Origin: Ophiobolus disseminans
Lineage: Eukaryota > Ascomycota > Dothideomycetes > Pleosporales > Phaeosphaeriaceae
Assembly (NCBI GenBank): GCA_010093685.1
Contig: MU006228.1
Location: 665,111 to 729,110, forward strand
Direction of reading: 5' to 3'
Length of the DNA: 64,000 bases
Both the position numbers and the translations under genes were made by a program. The notes beneath the pieces are model-generated. The model had not been told where the DNA came from and searched no databases. It was given only the letters and a program-made list of their open reading frames with translations. Shown one piece after another: positions 11,162 through 21,383 of the stretch (positions are counted from its first letter, which is position 1; each line of letters starts with the position of its first letter).

Positions 11162-12112
11162 ATGCCTTCTCGAACTACAGTGATAGCCGATACCCCCATT
11201 GCATATGAACGCTGGCGCCGAGAGAACCCTGACTTGACTGCCATTTGCCAGTACTGGAAACTTTCATCTGCCACCTCGAGACTTCCGTACCTCTTCAGGC
11301 CCGGTGGCGAAGCAGCGTTCTGGTCAGTGGATCTTATACACCATCTAGCAGACCTTTCGAAAATTACCCGCGATGGCCATGAGATGATTAAAGGCGAGCT
11401 TACACAAGTTGGGCGCCTTAGATTAGCCAGATTTCCTGAGAGCGGTCAGGACATGATACCGCAAGATGTTGAGACCGTGCTTAAGAGGCATCAGTTCATC
11501 TCCAGCAAGAGGGCGCAGAAGATGGCAAAATCTGCGTTTGACAAGGCTATACCGAGGCTGGACCAATTTCCGACGCCGCCGAGCTTCCGGAAGAGGAGGC
11601 GGACTGCGTACGTTGGCGACAACGATGGCGCCGAGGGTAGACCTAGTACGCGAAGCCGGACATCCACAGTTCATGACGCTACAAGAAGAGGTTCGCGAAA
11701 AGCCCGTCCAGTATCGCCTACAAGCCAACGCGATTTGAGTCCTATCGCTCCAGTCCGCATGCACTCCCCGCCACCACCGCCAGAAAAAGACACACCATTG
11801 CCTGCACCTACATCGAACCCAGGAGTGCAAGTCTCAACTGCGAACACCAGTTCAGACACTCTAGCGTCTCATACAGAGACGCATCCATTCCAGCCTATTC
11901 CAGAAACCCTCACAAACCCTCTGAAACTAGTGGTGCTTCGTGGTCTCGAAGTCGCCCAGATCTCGGACTTGGGATACTGGACAGCTGTTGGGGAACAGAA
12001 GATGAGAGAGAGGAATATTACGAAGACTAGATACGATATCTTGATTCTGGAGGTTGTTATGGGCTTGCGTGCGGAGTTAGGGAGGTCTAGAGAGTGGGAA
12101 CTCCTCCTTTGA
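11162..12112 (+). CDS. Hypothetical protein with helical ends and disordered middle
   Basis: Single exon, 316 residues. Family not recognised. The N-terminal about 130 residues look helical and folded, with an HHLADLSKIT core. Residues about 140-250 are rich in P, S, T and R and include a run of prolines, so probably disordered. The C-terminal about 40 residues are helical and end with a motif around TKTRYDILILEVVMG. The same kind of C-terminal motif (RTKYNILLLMG) ends the hypothetical protein at 21384-21851, so these may belong to one lineage-restricted family. No signal peptide or membrane segment. Confidence 0.55.
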   Translation: MPSRTTVIADTPIAYERWRRENPDLTAICQYWKLSSATSRLPYLFRPGGEAAFWSVDLIHHLADLSKITRDGHEMIKGELTQVGRLRLARFPESGQDMIPQDVETVLKRHQFISSKRAQKMAKSAFDKAIPRLDQFPTPPSFRKRRRTAYVGDNDGAEGRPSTRSRTSTVHDATRRGSRKARPVSPTSQRDLSPIAPVRMHSPPPPPEKDTPLPAPTSNPGVQVSTANTSSDTLASHTETHPFQPIPETLTNPLKLVVLRGLEVAQISDLGYWTAVGEQKMRERNITKTRYDILILEVVMGLRAELGRSREWELLL

Positions 12113-12984
12113 ACAACATCAGAATCTAGCTCAACACCGCTGATTGTAGAGCGCTCTCGTTCGACTAACTACATCGGTCGGAAAAATCACTGACACGCGA
12201 GCGGGTACTCTTAGCTACGTACGACATCCTATATGATTTGCTACGTCTTGATTAGCTTGAAGAGCATGGCTTTGTGAAGCGCTAAGCAGGATCCGTCTCA
12301 TGCAAGCCACCATGGAGTGCGGCATTCCTTTGTCCCTTTGTCATCAATCTACCAGTACGTTTCCGGTGTCCAAACAAAACGCGGCACACATCAAACTGCA
12401 CTGAACGAAATTCGAAAGCCGAACCTGAACCGCGTTCTTGAAACATTATCCATGCATCTTGTTGACAGTTCTAGCCGGTGAGCACGTTGAACTACAGTGG
12501 CGAGCACAATCGGTTTCCGGATCTTGCGTAAGCTTTGTTTTCACCGCACGGTTCATGCGACAAGGGTGCTCCCACATGTGCGCTAGTGCTATGCAAGGAT
12601 GGCTGTGTAAGGTAAAAATACCCATGTAATTACTGTATAACATAATCACGGTACAACACATGGCAAACCGGAAGGGCGGTAACCACTGGTACACATCGCA
12701 GAGCACACAATCGTTGATGGAAACACACAATCTGCATGGCTAAATTACTCTGAGAGTTTCGCATAGATCGCGGCTTGCTAAGAAGGATGTCTTCGCTTTA
12801 GTAATAATTCATACTTGAGATGTGCGTGCCCATCAGCTCAACGGGGTCCAGATTTTTACGCCACACAGTCTGATCCTTGAATATAGTGAATGTTAGCAGC
12901 GGACGTACTGCCGTCTTAAGACACAACTAACTTTGGGTCTTTATCAGACTTAAGTGCGGCACTGTACGTCAACCGCCTGCGCTT
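12113..12984. other. Intergenic, 0.87 kb
   Basis: No coding region supported. Contains the 3' flank of the minus-strand NLR gene and of the upstream plus-strand gene (convergent arrangement). Short open frames on both strands look random. Confidence 0.45.
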
Positions 12985-14406
12985 TCAATTGTTTTCCATT
13001 GGGACAACCGGCTTGACATTAGCACCCCTATCGGTCAGCAGAGTTGCAATCTGCTTGTGACCTGTGGATGAAGCCGCCTGGAGTGCGTTCCCATAGCGTC
13101 CTCCCTGCGCGTTGACGACCGCGCCCTTGTTGATTAGCAGCTTCACAACTTGCTCATGGCCTTCAGATGAAGTCGCCTGGAGTGCGTTCCCATATTTCCC
13201 ACCCTGCGCGTTGACATCCGCGCCCTTGTCAAGTAGCAGCTTCACAACCTGCTCGTGGCCTCCCCATGAAGCCGCCTGGAGTGCGTTCCCATATTCCCCA
13301 CCCTGCACGTTGACGTCCGCGCCCTTGTCGAGTAGCAGCTTCACAACCTGCTCATGGCCTCCCCATGAAGCCTCCTGGAGTGCGTTCTCAAATAATCCAC
13401 CCTGCGCGTTGATGTCCGCATCTTTGTCGAGTAGTAGCTTTACAACCTGCTCGTGGCCTCCAGATGAAGCCGCCTGGAGTGCGTTCTCATAGAATCCACC
13501 CTGCGCGTTGATGTCCGCATCTTTGTTGAGTAGTAGCTTCACAGTCTGCTTGTGGCCTCCCCATGAAGCCGCCTGGAGTGCGTTCCCATAGAATCCACCC
13601 TGCGCGTTAATGTCCGCATCTTTGTCGAGTAGTAGCTTCACAACCTGCTCATGGCCTCCCCATGAAGCCGCCTGGAGTGCGTTCCCATATTCCCCACCCT
13701 GCGCGTTAATGTCTGCATCTTTGTCAAGTAGTAGCTTTACAACCTGCTCGTGGCCTTTATATGAAGCTACCTGGAGTGCGTTCCCATATTCCCCACCCTG
13801 CGCGTTGACGACCGCGCCCTTGTCAATTAGCAGCTTCACAACCTGCTCATGGCCTTCAGATGAAGCCGCCTGGAGTGCGTTCTCAAATAATCCACCCTGC
13901 GCGTTGATGTCCGCATCTTTGTTGAGTAGTAGTTTCACAGTCTGCTTGTGGCCTCCCCATGAAGCCGCCTGGAGTGCGTTCCCATAGAATCCACCCTGCA
14001 AGTTGATGTCCGCGCCCTTGTCGATTAGCAGCTTTACAACCTGCTCGTTGTCTCCCCATGAAGCCGCCTGGAGTGCGTTCTTAAATAATCCACCCTGCGC
14101 GTTGACGTCCGCGCCCTTGTCAATTAGCAGCTTCACAACCTGCTCGTGGCCTTCAGATGAAGCCGCCTGGAGTGCGTTCTCATAGAATCCACCCTGCGCG
14201 TTGTCATAGAATCCACCCTGCGCGTTGACGTCCGCGCCCTTGTCAATTAGCAGCTTCACAACCTGCTCATGGCCCATGTATGAAGCCGCCTGGAGTGCGT
14301 TCCTATATTCCCCACCCTGCGCGTTGATGTCCGCATCTTTGTCGAGTAGTAGCTTCACAGTCTGCTCGTGGCCTCCCCATGAAGCCGCCTGGAGTGCGTT
14401 CCCATA
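12985..14406 (-). repeat. Array of about 14 ankyrin repeats, 99-bp period
   Basis: Thirteen full 33-residue units and a final diverged unit, each with the frame YGNALQAASWGGHEQ.VKLLLDKDADINAQGG. Units are nearly identical at most positions. Variation concentrates at the first two residues (Y/F then G/E/R/K), at the residues after ALQAAS (WGG, YMG, SEG, YKG, SGG, STG, WGD), and at K/D/N/G near the end. One extra 24-bp partial duplication (14181-14204 and 14205-14228) inserts eight residues in frame. High internal identity points to recent amplification or gene conversion, as known for repeat domains of fungal NLR proteins. Confidence 0.92.
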
Positions 14407-17166
14407 TTTCCCACCCTGCGCGTTGACGGCCGCGCCCTCCTCGACCGACCGTTTGACAACCGCTACATGCCCAAAGTAACGTCCAACCATCAGTCTTGTA
14501 CTCAATTCTGGATCCCTTCCATCATTCTTTCTCAAGTATATTTCCCACCACATCAGATACACTTTGGCATCTGGGTCAGACAGCTTGAACGTGAGCGGTG
14601 CTATAGCTGCCCCTTCGTCATCGCAGATCCTCGACTCCCGAACATGCAGGCTCCAGAATGTCGCCGAGTATTCTAGGAAAGCATTGTTCTTGACACCTTG
14701 TTCCTGAGCGGTAGTGAGGCTATCGCCATCGTCGAAGAAGCTAAGGAATCGCACACAGCACTCTGCAATAGCAGTGTGAGCATCCTTCATTGTAGTAAAG
14801 CCATGTCACATTCGTTCTTTCTGAATTGCGGTAGATGACAGCCGCTCAGCAAGAAGAAACTCACGCGCCGTCTGGTGCAGGAAGTAGATCCGGTCATGGT
14901 AGACAGAGACAAATAGTCCGCACCACGACCTAAGACGTGACCTAAAATCATGCTCTTGCTCAAGGTCAAGGTCCTCAGACGACTTCGTGTTCTCGTCTAT
15001 CTCCATTGCAACACTCATTTCTGAGAGCGTAAGAGGTCGGGTTGCCGCTAGGATAATGGTCAACACTCTTTGAACCGTCGGGCGATCTTGAGATTTATTC
15101 AGAATCTGTTCATAAGCTTGATGTACACTTTTTGGCAGTGCATCAAACGTAGACGCTATTCCCTTGGCTGTCCTTTTGAAGTGAAAGTGTTCCAGGTAGT
15201 CGAACACAAGGTAAACCCACAAGTAGGTACGGTGCTCCATCTTTAGCAACTGTTCCTGTAGGCAAGTTTTGATTTCGTCTGAAAGCCTTTTCTCTTTTGC
15301 AAACTGGGCCACTCGATGTCGTATAACACAGTTTACTTCTTGGCTAATAATCTCTGACCCGTCTTCTTCTTCTCCAGGTATGCGAATGCGCGGAAAGGCT
15401 TCCGAGAGACTATGGAGTTCAGACACGACATGCTCATACGGCCGGCTTGTCATGAACAGCTTTAGCTTTGCATTGCTAGATTCGCTGTTCCGAACTTGGG
15501 TCTCCATATGTCGCATTAGATCGTTCGTTTCAGACTCGGCACACTCGTCCAACGCGTCTAGGACAATGGTGACGGATCCAGCATTGGCATCTTGCACGGC
15601 ATCTCTAAAGACGCTCCAGAGCGAGCTTGTCGAGTTCACTAGGCCTGCGCCATCCTTGTCGTACTGTTTTAAAGCATGCACAAGAAGACTTCGCTTTTGC
15701 GAAAACAGCTGGTGCAGCAGAGCGCAGAGCGCCTCACGCACTGTGTTCTGGACCTGATCTTTGAAGAAGAAGTAGCACACCGTCGATGACTCGGGCAAGA
15801 CATGGTCAATCAGGTACTTGGCAAGCACTGATTTGCCACACCCAGGGTCCGCTGACACGAGCAGCGGCCCTAACTCCTTGCTTTTCCACTCTTGGAAGTA
15901 AGGGTGGTTGAGGAACCACATGCATGTACCCTCCACTCTATCGGCTATGCGTTCTTTATACCACTCATAGGTAGCATCCTCCGTGCTCTTAGTGAGTCGA
16001 AACAGCTGGAGACATCTTGCTTGCTCATCAGACAGCTTCTGGTCGTGTTCTTTTTGCTGGATGTCAAGTGACTTCTGGGAAATGGCCAGTCCATCCCCTG
16101 CGATCTTTCTGTGCTCTTCCGCAACTTTATGGAGGTCTGTTGTCAATGCAAAGATCAGTACGTATTGATAAACTAACTATGAAACTTGCTAAGACTAACC
16201 AGACAAGACTTCACCAATCTTCCTTTCGGCCTCGACCATGCTCGGCGGTATCACCGACAGCACCTCCTTCGCATACGCCGCCGCTGCCCCCGCCGCGTAC
16301 GGCTGCCACCGCTTGTTCTTGTGCGAGTCGGCGTAGTCGCAGATGCCGCGGACGACCAGGCACGGGAAGCTGTTCATCAGGCCGGCTGCTTCCATCTCGA
16401 AGCAGAGCGCGCCGCCCAGCTCGGCGCTGACCTTGTCTCGCTCCGCCGCGCTTTTCATCACCTGGTTGCCCGATGCAATCGTGCCATAGTGCACCACCAC
16501 TTCCTCCTCAGTGTCGCGCGGCTGCCGCGCTTCCTGTCTCTCTGCCTTGCACTTATTGCACGTGGGCCCACCTTCATGATCGTACGCTGCTTCAAAGAGC
16601 GCGTCGGGCCCCGCCTTAGCGCGCTGGAACTTAGCGATGCACTCTAACTTGGAGACGTATGTCACGAGCTGGCCGCGGCCGCGCAGCTCGTTCGCCCGCA
16701 CTTTAGCTACTGCGCTAAGCAGAATTTGTGGTGGGGAGTTCAGTGACCCCGTCCGCGCAAACCCGCTCGGCGTCGCTTTAACAGAGTCGTACTGCACCAC
16801 CCCGCCAAAGGTCTGGTGCGGCTGGCTAACTACCACGTCTCCAAGCCGGATGTCCACTTCAGCGCTGGGGACGCCTCCGCCAATGCCCACCATCAGCCCG
16901 AAGCGGATGGCCTTGAAGGTTGCCCTCAACTGTGTCGCTACCACCGCCGCCGGGTTGTTGCCGATGCGGCCGGCAGGCAGACACACAATCGCAACGTTGT
17001 GGCCGCCTATCGACCCTAAGGCGTACAGGTTCTCGTCGTTGTTGGCAGGGTCGCGCTCGAGGTCGTGGTGCTCCTCGTCGAGCATCTCCTGTGCGGCCGC
17101 CAGCTCGACGGGCAGGGCGCACACCCAGCCCACGGTGTACTCGTCGTGGCGCAGCCGGCGCGCCAT
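12985..17166 (-). pseudogene. PNP-NACHT-ankyrin NLR with in-frame stop
   Basis: Exon 1 is complement of 16200-17166 and exon 2 complement of 12985-16136, joined by a 63-nt intron (GTTAGT to ACAACAG). Residues 1-320 form a nucleoside phosphorylase-like domain (GLMVGIGGGVPS, DIRLGDVVVS, FEMEAAGLMNSFPCLVVRG). A NACHT ATPase follows, with P-loop ADPGCGKS at about 418-425 and Walker B LDALDE at 515-520. A helical region ending in AREFLL and then ankyrin repeats complete it. A TGA at 14806-14808 (codon 766) interrupts the frame; reading continues in the same frame to 12985. The residue expected there is probably Trp before His. Such STAND proteins act in fungal allorecognition and defence. Truncation would remove the whole ankyrin sensor; readthrough, a sequencing error or two separate genes are alternatives. 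Confidence 0.85.
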
Positions 17167-17906
17167 AGTTGGTCTTACAATAGGGCCTCGCGGTAGAGCT
17201 ACGAGCTGCTATGAGGGAGCTGGGAGCGTAGAGGGGCTATTGCGATAGTGGTAGTCTGTATGCAGAGAAGGTAAGTGTCTGAAAGGTGATGTTGCATGGG
17301 CAGCCTGGCCGCAGTGCCCGCTGTCGCTCAACCTTGTAGCCTGCACCAGCGGCCTGCTGCCCGCTGTCAGCTTTCACCACGTAGATTTCAATGGCTGTGC
17401 ATACCGGTGAGGGGCTTGGGCGGCAAAGGGCCCCATCCATCGGATAGGCGTGCATCGGCCACCGTACAGTATCCCGCATTGTCTCGCAGTGCCGCGTCTG
17501 GCTACGGGTCTGTGAGCGCAGAACGAAGTCCAGGGTCTAGTAGTGGGGTCGGTGCTTGCATGAAGCCCTTGCTGGTGTACCTCCTGCGGTACCGTATGGC
17601 CAGGTAACGACTGCATGGCTGCAGCCAACGAACAAGGTACTCGGCTGCACGTTCTTTGTTTGAATCGAGACTGAACTGCTCGAGTTCTTGTTTGAGTTAC
17701 GAGGCACGGCATGCGCATGGGGAAATCGTGAATTTCAAGTAAATTAGCAACTGAGCAGGAACAGACTGGAGAGCCTCCAAGTCTATGCCATGAGAGCCAA
17801 GTGGGGCCGACAGCTTCCGGTTCCTGGCCCAACGTCAACTGTCCTGACACCGTTCGAAGTCATTGCATCACCTCCCAGCTTGTTGCACCCTCGCCATCTC
17901 TCCGCA
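17167..17906. other. NLR promoter and transposon left flank
   Basis: Upstream region of the minus-strand NLR gene, ending at the start of the Tc1-like transposase. Open frames on both strands show no recognised protein. I could not find a terminal inverted repeat of the transposon here. Confidence 0.4.
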
Positions 17907-18886
17907 ATGGCGCCTAACCTTGCGAGATCTCAACATGATCTCATTTGCGACATGGTACTAGATGGATCCTTGACACAAGCTGAAATGGCTAACGTGGCCG
18001 GTTGCAGTGATTGGACGATCCGCAACATAGAGACCAACATGCGGCTATTCAACAAGACGAGGGCGCCGGCCAATGGTGCTGGACGACAACGACTGATTAC
18101 GCCGCCTATGCTTGCTGCGCTTTGCGACCGTTTGCTAGAGAAACCTGGGCTCTATCGCGACAAAATGGCCGTGTTCTTGTATGACGAGTTCAACGTGCTC
18201 GTCTCAGTGCATAGCATCGGTAGAGCGTTGGCGTCCATCAAATGGACAAAAAAGGTGACCCGACGTATAGCCAACAAGCGCAATGCTGATCTGCGCAACT
18301 TTACCTGCACAAACTCTCGTCCTTCCGCTTGCACCAGCTCGTCTACGTAGACGAATCTGGGTGTGACAAGCGGATTGGCTTTAGGCGTACAGGCTGGTTG
18401 CCGCTTGGGGTGGCGCCTGTCGAGATAGCACAGTTCCACCGGGATCGCAGGCATCAGATTCTGCCTGCGTACACTCATGACGGAGTTTTGTTCTCAAAAG
18501 TCTTCCAAGGATCAATCGACGGGGCTGTGTTCAAGGACTTTGTTGAGCAGCTCCTTCACCATTGCCGGCCATACCTGGAGCAGAACTCTGTCCTCATCAT
18601 GGACAATGCATCTTTTCACCGCGGTGAGCGGATAGAACAGATGTGCAGTAAAGCTGGCGTCAAGCTGTTGTACCTACCTCCTTATTTGCCCGACCTCAAC
18701 CTGATCAAAGAGTTCTTTGCAGAGCTCAAGGCTTTCATTAAGAAGCAGTGGCACGAGTATGAGAATAGCCCGCAGCAAGACTTTGGAGCGTTTCTTGAGT
18801 GGTGCGTAGACATGGTAGGAGGGAGAGAGAGCAGTGCGAAAGGTCACTTTCGGCATGCAGGTGTGACGATTGAAGCGGGTTCATGA
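17907..18886 (+). pseudogene. Tc1/mariner-type (DDE_3) transposase, frameshifted
   Basis: The N-terminal half, 17907 to about 18302, encodes a helix-turn-helix domain (SQHDLICDMVLDGSLTQAE; HSIGRAL). The C-terminal half, from about 18300 to 18886, is in another frame and carries the DDE core: VYVDESG, LIMDNASFH and YLPDLNLIKEFFAELK. The switch lies in a T run at 18300-18302, where one lost T would explain it. The final motif of active relatives is SPDLNPIEEF. Here Ser, Pro and the catalytic Glu are replaced by Leu, Leu and Lys (18686-18709), all single C:G to T:A changes, so the enzyme should be dead even without the frameshift. Terminal repeats not found. Confidence 0.88.
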
Positions 18887-19019
18887 GCTAGGTGAGACGC
18901 CGTTCTAGTAAAGTAGTGCGCCTTGCTTATATGTACTCCTAATGCACGCATCCTAAACATTTCTTAAGCTGCCCACTCCGCCCTACAGATTGCTCCATTG
19001 CCCTCTAAACTAAGCGCTA

Positions 19020-19808
19020 TTACGACAATTTATATCGCTTAGTCCACCCACCGATGTCGCCTACAAATCGACGAGCCACGCCCCTCTTGACCCCGCATCG
19101 AACGTAGAAGCCGGGATCTTGATCTTCATATACCTGCTCCAGATCTAGCCCATCCTCTAAAGTGGCATTGCAGGCTTTCTGAAACTCCTCCTTCAATGCC
19201 TCATCTACAACGTTTGACTGTTGCCATTCGCTGTACGCTATAACTGCTGCGTCCCGTGGGCCAGGTATGTCCAGACGCAGAGTTTCTGCAGGCTGTTTCT
19301 GGGCTGTCGCAGTACTGTCAGCAATGCTTGTTACAGGAGGCTGATGGACCTGAGATGGCAAGACATTGGTGATGTTGATTGGTGGAAGACCTGGTGTAGG
19401 CACGCTGGTCGTTGTAGACTGGCGTTCCCTCCGCTGCTGTTCTTCGGCATATAGCTGGTCACGGATATCCTTGGGAACATCGTCATGACTTCTTAAAGTA
19501 TAGCCCTGTTGCACTAGTTCAACAAGCGCCTTGAGGTGGTGAGTGCAAAGCTTGTAGTGCTTCTTGCCAAAGGGATTGCGCCAGCAATGCGGACCAAGAT
19601 TGCATGGCGGACCGGGGCATCGCAGCAAAGCGTAAACTTCCTGCCAGGCTGAAGGACTCCCACTCATTTCCTGCTCTGCCTCGAGCTGAGATGCACGGTC
19701 GGCAAGCATTCTCTGTGTAGCGGAGGAGCCGCGCTTGTTCCCGCGATTTGCTGGGTTTGTTGGTTGCAAGGACGCGTCTATATAGTTGAAAGAGAGATCC
19801 ACTCTCAA
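19020..19808 (-). CDS. Unrecognised ORF, probably element-associated, 5'-truncated
   Basis: Open frame of 262 codons without an ATG at its upstream end; the first in-frame ATG is at 19709, giving 229 residues. A Cys/His-rich knot (CPGPPC, GPHCW, KLCTHH) near the start of the conserved part could bind zinc. It is followed by a charged helix with LYAEEQQRRERQ and a C-terminal segment with EQVYEDQDPGFYVR. I do not know its function. It runs up to the point where the oppositely oriented NLR fragment begins (about 19.8 kb), so its N-terminus may have been cut off at a rearrangement junction. The position between a dead transposase and a truncated NLR suggests that it belongs to a mobile element. 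Confidence 0.5.
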   Translation of the reverse strand: MRVDLSFNYIDASLQPTNPANRGNKRGSSATQRMLADRASQLEAEQEMSGSPSAWQEVYALLRCPGPPCNLGPHCWRNPFGKKHYKLCTHHLKALVELVQQGYTLRSHDDVPKDIRDQLYAEEQQRRERQSTTTSVPTPGLPPINITNVLPSQVHQPPVTSIADSTATAQKQPAETLRLDIPGPRDAAVIAYSEWQQSNVVDEALKEEFQKACNATLEDGLDLEQVYEDQDPGFYVRCGVKRGVARRFVGDIGGWTKRYKLS

Positions 19809-20930
19809 TCTCTTACCGGCCCGAAAGAATTCACCCCACCGAATGAGCTGCCTCTCTATGATGGACCAGACGTTATAGAGCTTGGGGCAATGGACCGCCA
19901 GGACGCGCTTGCCTTCCTGACCAAGTCGCTGACAAGGAAAGACCTTCGCAACGACGCAACGACAAACGAGCTGCTAGACGAGTTGACGTGCCTGCCGCTC
20001 GCCATCGCGCAGGCTGCGGCCTACCTGAACAGAAACCGCATGTCCATCACGAGGTACCTGCAGCTGCTCCGGAGCACCGAGCAGGACGTTGTTGCGCTGA
20101 TGAGCAGGGAGTTCCGCAATGACACGCGGTACAAGGGGTCAGCAAACGCAGTGGCGACGACGTGGGTGGTGTCTTTCAGTCAGATCCGTGAGCGGGATGC
20201 AGCGGCGGCGGACCTGCTGGCGTTCGTGTCGTGCATAGAGTGGAAGGCAATACCGCGGTCGCTGTTGCCGAAGGTGCAGGCGGAGCGGCAGATGGAGGAA
20301 GCGATCGGCACGCTCTGTGGGTACTCTTTCTTAGCACGACGGGGTGACAGCGAAGAAGAAGGAACAGAGAGAGAGGAGGAGTGGTACGATATCCACCGAC
20401 TCGTGCACCTGGCTACTAGGATCTGGGTTAAGAAGCACGGTGATGCAGCAGGAGTGCTGGAGGGAGCAGTGCAGCATGTGGCAGACGTCTTCACGTCCGA
20501 CGATTATGCGAATCGTGTGGTGTGAAGAGCCTATCTGCCGCATGCGCTGCGACTGCTAGAGAGCGGTCAGGAATGCAGTGCTGAGGAGAGGTCTGAGCTG
20601 TGTTTGCTAGCGGGACGATGTCTGGAAGTGGATGGCAGGATCCGAGAGGCAGTAACATGGGTAAAAGAATCTTGTCGGTGGAGAGAGGCGCTGGATGAGG
20701 ACGACTCCGATCGGCTGTTGTCGCAACACGTACTTGCAATTGTGTACGGAGCAGACGGACAAGTGCAGAGGGCGGTGGAGCTGCTGGAGCACGTCGTTGC
20801 CGTTGAAGCTCGTACTCTTCGAGATGATCATCCTTCGCGACTGGTGTCGGTCGAAGCTTTGGCTGACATGTATGCCCATCTGACTGTTGACCCAGTCGAA
20901 GCACTCTCCTCTGATCCTGTGAGAAGTTGA
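19806..20930 (+). pseudogene. Truncated NB-ARC/TPR NLR fragment with in-frame stop
   Basis: The frame opens at about 19.8 kb without ATG and lacks the P-loop half. What remains is the distal NB-ARC part (GPDVIELGAMDRQDALAFL; CLPLAIAQAAAYLNRN, equivalent to the GLPLA motif), a winged-helix-like segment with RLVHLATRIW, then a TGA at 20523-20525. Reading resumes in the same frame with RAYLPHALRLLE and two tetratricopeptide-like units (EAVTWVKESCRWREALDEDD; RAVELLEHVVAVEARTLRDDHPSRL). It stops at 20928-20930 inside a third unit. The stop replaces the Trp usually seen in WRAYLPHA. Missing both ends plus the stop make it a relic of a fungal STAND immune-type receptor. Confidence 0.85.
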
Positions 20931-21383
20931 GAACTTAACAACAGCTGGCTTTAGTAGTCACGTTGTTCAGCATTGTAACTAGCGTTCGAACACGACTGTA
21001 GTTGTATTGTCTCGCCTAGTTAGGGATCGCAGTACTAATTAGCACTATAGTACTAATTGCGAAAGAAGTCTTTTCTCTAACAATGAGCTGTTTACAGCAA
21101 CTAGCGTGTCTGTAAGTGCTCGGTTCGTATTTTCATGCTGGTAGACGCCGATGATAGATTACCACCAATTTGTCCTGTAATTATCTGATTATACTATAAG
21201 ACAGACGTATAGATTACACAGCACCCATGCAAAGCACTAGTACCGATCTAGTAGCACCCTTGTTGCATGGACCGTGCGGCGGGAACAAAGCTGACGGAAG
21301 ATCCGGAAACCGATTGTGCTCGCCACTGTAAAGACGGATGATAGGTACGAAATGCTCACGACCACGCGACAAAGACAAAGAAT
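20931..21383. other. Intergenic, 0.45 kb
   Basis: No gene recognised. Locally more A+T-rich than the neighbours (for example around 21030-21210), and lies beyond the 3' truncation of the NLR fragment, so it may be a rearrangement flank. Confidence 0.35.

Noticed and set aside
13112..14676. Long plus-strand frames across the ankyrin array (repeating SSSSFTTCSWPPHEAAWSAF)
   Set aside because: They are the antisense shadow of the 99-bp ankyrin repeats; periodicity and composition follow the minus-strand gene.
16637..17248. 203-codon plus-strand frame opposite the nucleoside phosphorylase domain
   Set aside because: The minus strand carries clear conserved motifs; the plus frame is its antisense.
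17600..19010. Terminal inverted repeats for the Tc1-like element
   Set aside because: I compared the left (17.6-17.9 kb) and right (18.89-19.02 kb) flanks by eye and found no convincing match; ends may be lost or divergent.
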